The position numbers were made by a program, and so were the translations under genes. 16,708 nucleotides of DNA from Planctomycetota bacterium (GTDB taxonomy: Bacteria > Planctomycetota > UBA8742 > SKZP01 > JAIOTL01): assembly GCA_021106775.1 (NCBI GenBank), contig JAIOTL010000144.1, positions 1 through 16,708 on the forward strand, in the 5' to 3' direction. Below the pieces are notes generated by a model. The model searched no databases. It saw only the letters and a program-made list of their open reading frames with translations, and was not told the DNA's origin. Positions within the stretch are counted from its first letter, which is position 1, and each line of letters begins with the position of its first letter. This document shows, in pieces, positions 15,162 to 16,708 of this stretch.

Positions 15162-15247
15162 ACCTGCTTTTACTCGCGATATTGATAATAGGACTCATGA
15201 GTTAATTGACCTATTGAAAGTGTTGTAAACTTAAACCATCAAGGATG
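15153..15247 (+). repeat. Dispersed repeat, tandem unit 1
   Basis: A 95-bp unit: hairpin GGCAGGTAAACCTGC with TTTT, then the 29-bp AATAGG-N17-CCTATT block (15187-15215, inner part ACTCATGAGTTAATTGA), then 21 nt and the box CATCAAGGATG. It overlaps the last three codons, including the stop, of the transketolase N gene. Unit 2 follows head-to-tail with no gap. Confidence 0.85.
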
Positions 15248-15343
15248 GGCATGTAAACATGCTTTTCTTTGATAACACTGGCATTAGGAATCAAATGTTA
15301 CTTGACCTATTGACAGTGATGAAAACTTAAACCATCAAGGATG
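15248..15343 (+). repeat. Dispersed repeat, tandem unit 2
   Basis: A 96-bp unit in direct repeat with unit 1. The hairpin stem has changed to GCATG/CATGC with the TAAA loop kept, a compensated G-C to T-A swap. The 29-bp block is at 15283-15311 (ATTAGG-N17-CCTATT), and the segment AAACTTAAACCATCAAGGAT is shared with unit 1. The inner 29-bp sequence has diverged more than the edges. Confidence 0.85.
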
Positions 15344-15363
15344 GGAGGTAAACGTGGGTTTTA
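15343..15363 (+). promoter_or_regulatory. Partial third repeat unit carrying the RBS and GTG start of transketolase C
   Basis: GGGAGGTAAACGTGGGTTTT aligns to the unit start (GGCAGGTAAACCTGCTTTT) with one base missing and the right hairpin arm altered. GGGAGG (15343-15348) is the Shine-Dalgarno, five bases before the GTG at 15354. The start region of the downstream gene therefore appears to be made from repeat sequence. Confidence 0.65.
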
Positions 15364-16322
15364 CAAATGATTACGAACTTAAATCGACAAAAGTTGGCTA
15401 CGGTGAAGGTTTACGCGAGCTTGGAAGCTTAGACAAGCGAATTATTGCTATTGGCGGAGATATTACCGGTTCAACTTCTGTAAATATATTCAGCGAAGCA
15501 TTTCCCGAACGCTTTTATTCGCTTGGGATTGCAGAGCAAAACATGGCAACAGTTGCCACAGGCTTGGCATTGACCGGCTTTGTGCCATTTTACACGACTT
15601 ATGGTGTTTTTGCTACCGGCAGATGCTGGGAACAAATCCGCACAACAATCTGTTACAACGATGCAAACGTCAAAATCGGCGTAGCTCACGGCGGAGTTTC
15701 AGTTGGTCCTGATGGAGCAACGCATCAGGCACTTGAAGATGTCGCAATTTTGCGCACATTACCGCGTATGAAAGTTGTTGTCCCTTGTGATGCTATTGAA
15801 ACGCACAAAGCAACTGTTGCAGTCGGTCAGATTGCCGGTCCTGCAGCAGTTCGGTTCGGAAGAGCTGCTGTCCCTGTTTTAACAAAAGATGAAACACCGT
15901 TTGTTTTCGGCAAAGGTTACATATTCCGCGAAGATGGAACAGATGTTGCAATTATCGCCAACGGTCCAATGGTTTGGATGGGTTTGGAAGCAATGAAAAA
16001 TCTAAGAGCACAAGGTATCAAGGCACGACTCATCAATCTGCATACGGTTAAGCCCATTGATAAGGACATTATTATCAAAGCTGCTCAGGACTGCAATGCA
16101 ATTGTTACTGCTGAAGAGCACCAGATAATGGGTGGCATGGGTTCTGCGGTTGCTGAAGTTCTTGCTGAAAATCATCCAACCAATATGCGATTCGTAGGAA
16201 TTCAGGACAGGTTCGGCGAATCTGGAAAACCCCATGAACTCTGGGCAGAATTCAACATTCATCATCATGATATTGAAAATGCTGTTATAAATGTTCTCAA
16301 CGCTAAAAAAATCTCGACATAA
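15354..16322 (+). CDS. Transketolase, C-terminal (pyrimidine-binding plus regulatory) subunit
   Basis: A 322-residue second half of the split transketolase. The pyrimidine-binding domain covers about 10-175, with GIAEQNM at 58-64, in which Glu61 is the residue that activates thiamine diphosphate, and THQALEDVAILRTLPRMKVV, a family hallmark. The transketolase C-terminal domain covers about 190-310 (DVAIIANGPMVWMG, INLHTVKPIDKD, VTAEEHQIMGGMGSAVAEVL). It must pair with the N subunit just upstream to build the active sites at the dimer interface. GTG at 15354 is chosen because GGGAGG lies five bases before it. The first codons overlap a partial repeat unit, so the N-terminal residues MGFTN may be repeat-derived. 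Split transketolases normally have adjacent or overlapping genes; here 192 bp of tandem repeat lie between. No terminator hairpin is seen downstream. Confidence 0.93.
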   Translation: MGFTNDYELKSTKVGYGEGLRELGSLDKRIIAIGGDITGSTSVNIFSEAFPERFYSLGIAEQNMATVATGLALTGFVPFYTTYGVFATGRCWEQIRTTICYNDANVKIGVAHGGVSVGPDGATHQALEDVAILRTLPRMKVVVPCDAIETHKATVAVGQIAGPAAVRFGRAAVPVLTKDETPFVFGKGYIFREDGTDVAIIANGPMVWMGLEAMKNLRAQGIKARLINLHTVKPIDKDIIIKAAQDCNAIVTAEEHQIMGGMGSAVAEVLAENHPTNMRFVGIQDRFGESGKPHELWAEFNIHHHDIENAVINVLNAKKIST

Positions 16323-16518
16323 TTCTGATTGACGCTTTACGCTTTACATTGTTGAACAATAATAAAACATATTCTCATAAATTTGGCATATGTTTTGGGT
16401 TTAATGTGCTTGACTTTGTTAGAACAAGGTGATTAAATGCTCAGATTAAAATTTGCATGATATATAATCGAGCTATATTTTTCGCATGCAGATTTTCTGT
16501 TTTTCTTTTCAACATCAC
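16323..16518. other. AT-rich intergenic stretch, candidate promoter only
   Basis: First part of a 369-bp gap after the transketolase C gene. I see no gene here. ATTGTTGAACAAT (16349-16361) is a short palindrome without a T run. A plausible promoter is TTGACT (16410-16415), 17 bp, TTAAAT (16433-16438). A second candidate is the extended -10-like TGATATATAAT at 16458-16468. Either could drive the gene starting at 16692, but the repeats lie in between. Confidence 0.3.
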
Positions 16519-16547
16519 AATAGGGCATGTAACTCTTGAGTCCTATT
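16519..16547 (-). repeat. 29-bp AATAGG/CCTATT block downstream of transketolase C
   Basis: AATAGGGCATGTAACTCTTG continues to AGTCCTATT. It has the same length and inner TAACTC-TGAGTCCTATT as the reverse complement of the block at 15187-15215. It is the only copy not directly before or after a gene start or stop. Confidence 0.6.
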
Positions 16548-16561
16548 GACAATGACATGTT

Positions 16562-16632
16562 GGTAGGACAGGCATCTTGCCTGTCGATGAAATAGGGTCG
16601 CTCGGATTGACAGGCAGGATGCTTGTTCTACT
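16562..16632. repeat. Large inverted repeat of the GACAGGC type
   Basis: The left arm (16564-16585, TAGGACAGGCATCTTGCCTG then TC) and right arm (16609-16630, GACAGGCAGGATGCTTGTTC then TA) pair over 22 positions. The three mismatches are all G-U wobble-compatible as RNA, the pairing extends by two more, and the loop is 23 nt. The left arm can also fold alone as GACAGGCA-TCT-TGCCTGTC. It lies 60-130 bp before the next gene. Confidence 0.7.
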
Positions 16633-16691
16633 CAAACAAATTATCCAAGAAAATTTTGGATTTCATAAGTTGCAACTTAAGGAGTGATGAA

Positions 16692-16708
16692 ATGACTGAG
16701 GAAGAAAA
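16692..16708 (+). CDS. Start of a gene cut by the window edge
   Basis: AAGGAG at 16679-16684 lies seven bases before the ATG at 16692. Only five full codons are visible (MTEEE), so no function can be given. Confidence 0.55.

Noticed and set aside
15154..15171. Hairpin plus TTTT as a true intrinsic terminator after transketolase N
   Set aside because: The stem is only 5 bp and the T run only four bases; the second subunit downstream needs transcription, and no strong separate promoter is seen for it.
15153..15343. CRISPR array, given 29-bp repeats at regular spacing of about 96 bp
   Set aside because: The parts between the blocks are themselves repeated, not unique spacers, there are only two tandem copies, the 29-bp blocks have diverged, and no cas gene is present.

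Overview
The window looks like a chromosomal stretch from an uncultured, moderately AT-rich (roughly 40% G+C by eye), Gram-negative-type bacterium. A lipoprotein with a lipobox, an MreC homologue and a GldF/GldG-type membrane operon all fit a diderm with an envelope-building programme. I see no rRNA, tRNA, transposase, phage gene or CRISPR array. The phylum cannot be fixed from the sequence. GldFG/DUF4340 operons and VIT/vWA proteins of this style occur in several poorly cultured phyla, and that is only a weak hint.

Layout. (1) 95-4223, minus strand: a membrane-anchored helical protein whose frame stays open past its TAG stop to the window edge, preceded by a secreted VIT+vWA protein. (2) 4391-9679, plus strand: an ABC-2 permease (GldF-like), a GldG-like auxiliary protein, and a DUF4340-like protein fused to a C-terminal cyclophilin-type domain. 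No ATP-binding subunit lies in the window. (3) 9740-9917: a patch of small hairpin repeats. (4) 9951-11845: a DUF58 protein (minus) divergent from an MreC homologue (plus). (5) 12065-14130: an unrecognised two-helix membrane protein followed 17 bp later by a solute-binding lipoprotein resembling the iron-binding FbpA group. (6) 14259-16322: the two halves of a split transketolase, separated by 192 bp of repeat DNA. (7) 16323-16691: repeat-bearing intergenic DNA, then the first codons of a new plus-strand gene.

How the genes work together. Regions 1-2 and 4 share an envelope theme: VIT/vWA, DUF58/vWA, GldFG-DUF4340 and MreC. The split transketolase serves the non-oxidative pentose phosphate pathway and is probably co-transcribed despite the repeats. 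The binding lipoprotein has no transporter partner here.

The most unusual feature is a dispersed, modular repeat family. A full unit is about 95 bp. It has a small hairpin with core GTAAAC (5-bp stems whose sequence changes in a compensated way), then a 29-bp block AATAGG-N17-CCTATT, then about 21 nt, then a CATCAAGGATG edge. Units or fragments sit at gene borders, and the reading frames use them. The VIT/vWA gene and the transketolase N gene both end Gly-Arg-stop, with the TAA inside the hairpin loop. The transketolase C gene and the 12065 gene both have their ribosome binding site just past the CATCAAGGATG edge. A copy of the hairpin also encodes part of the DUF58 N-terminus.
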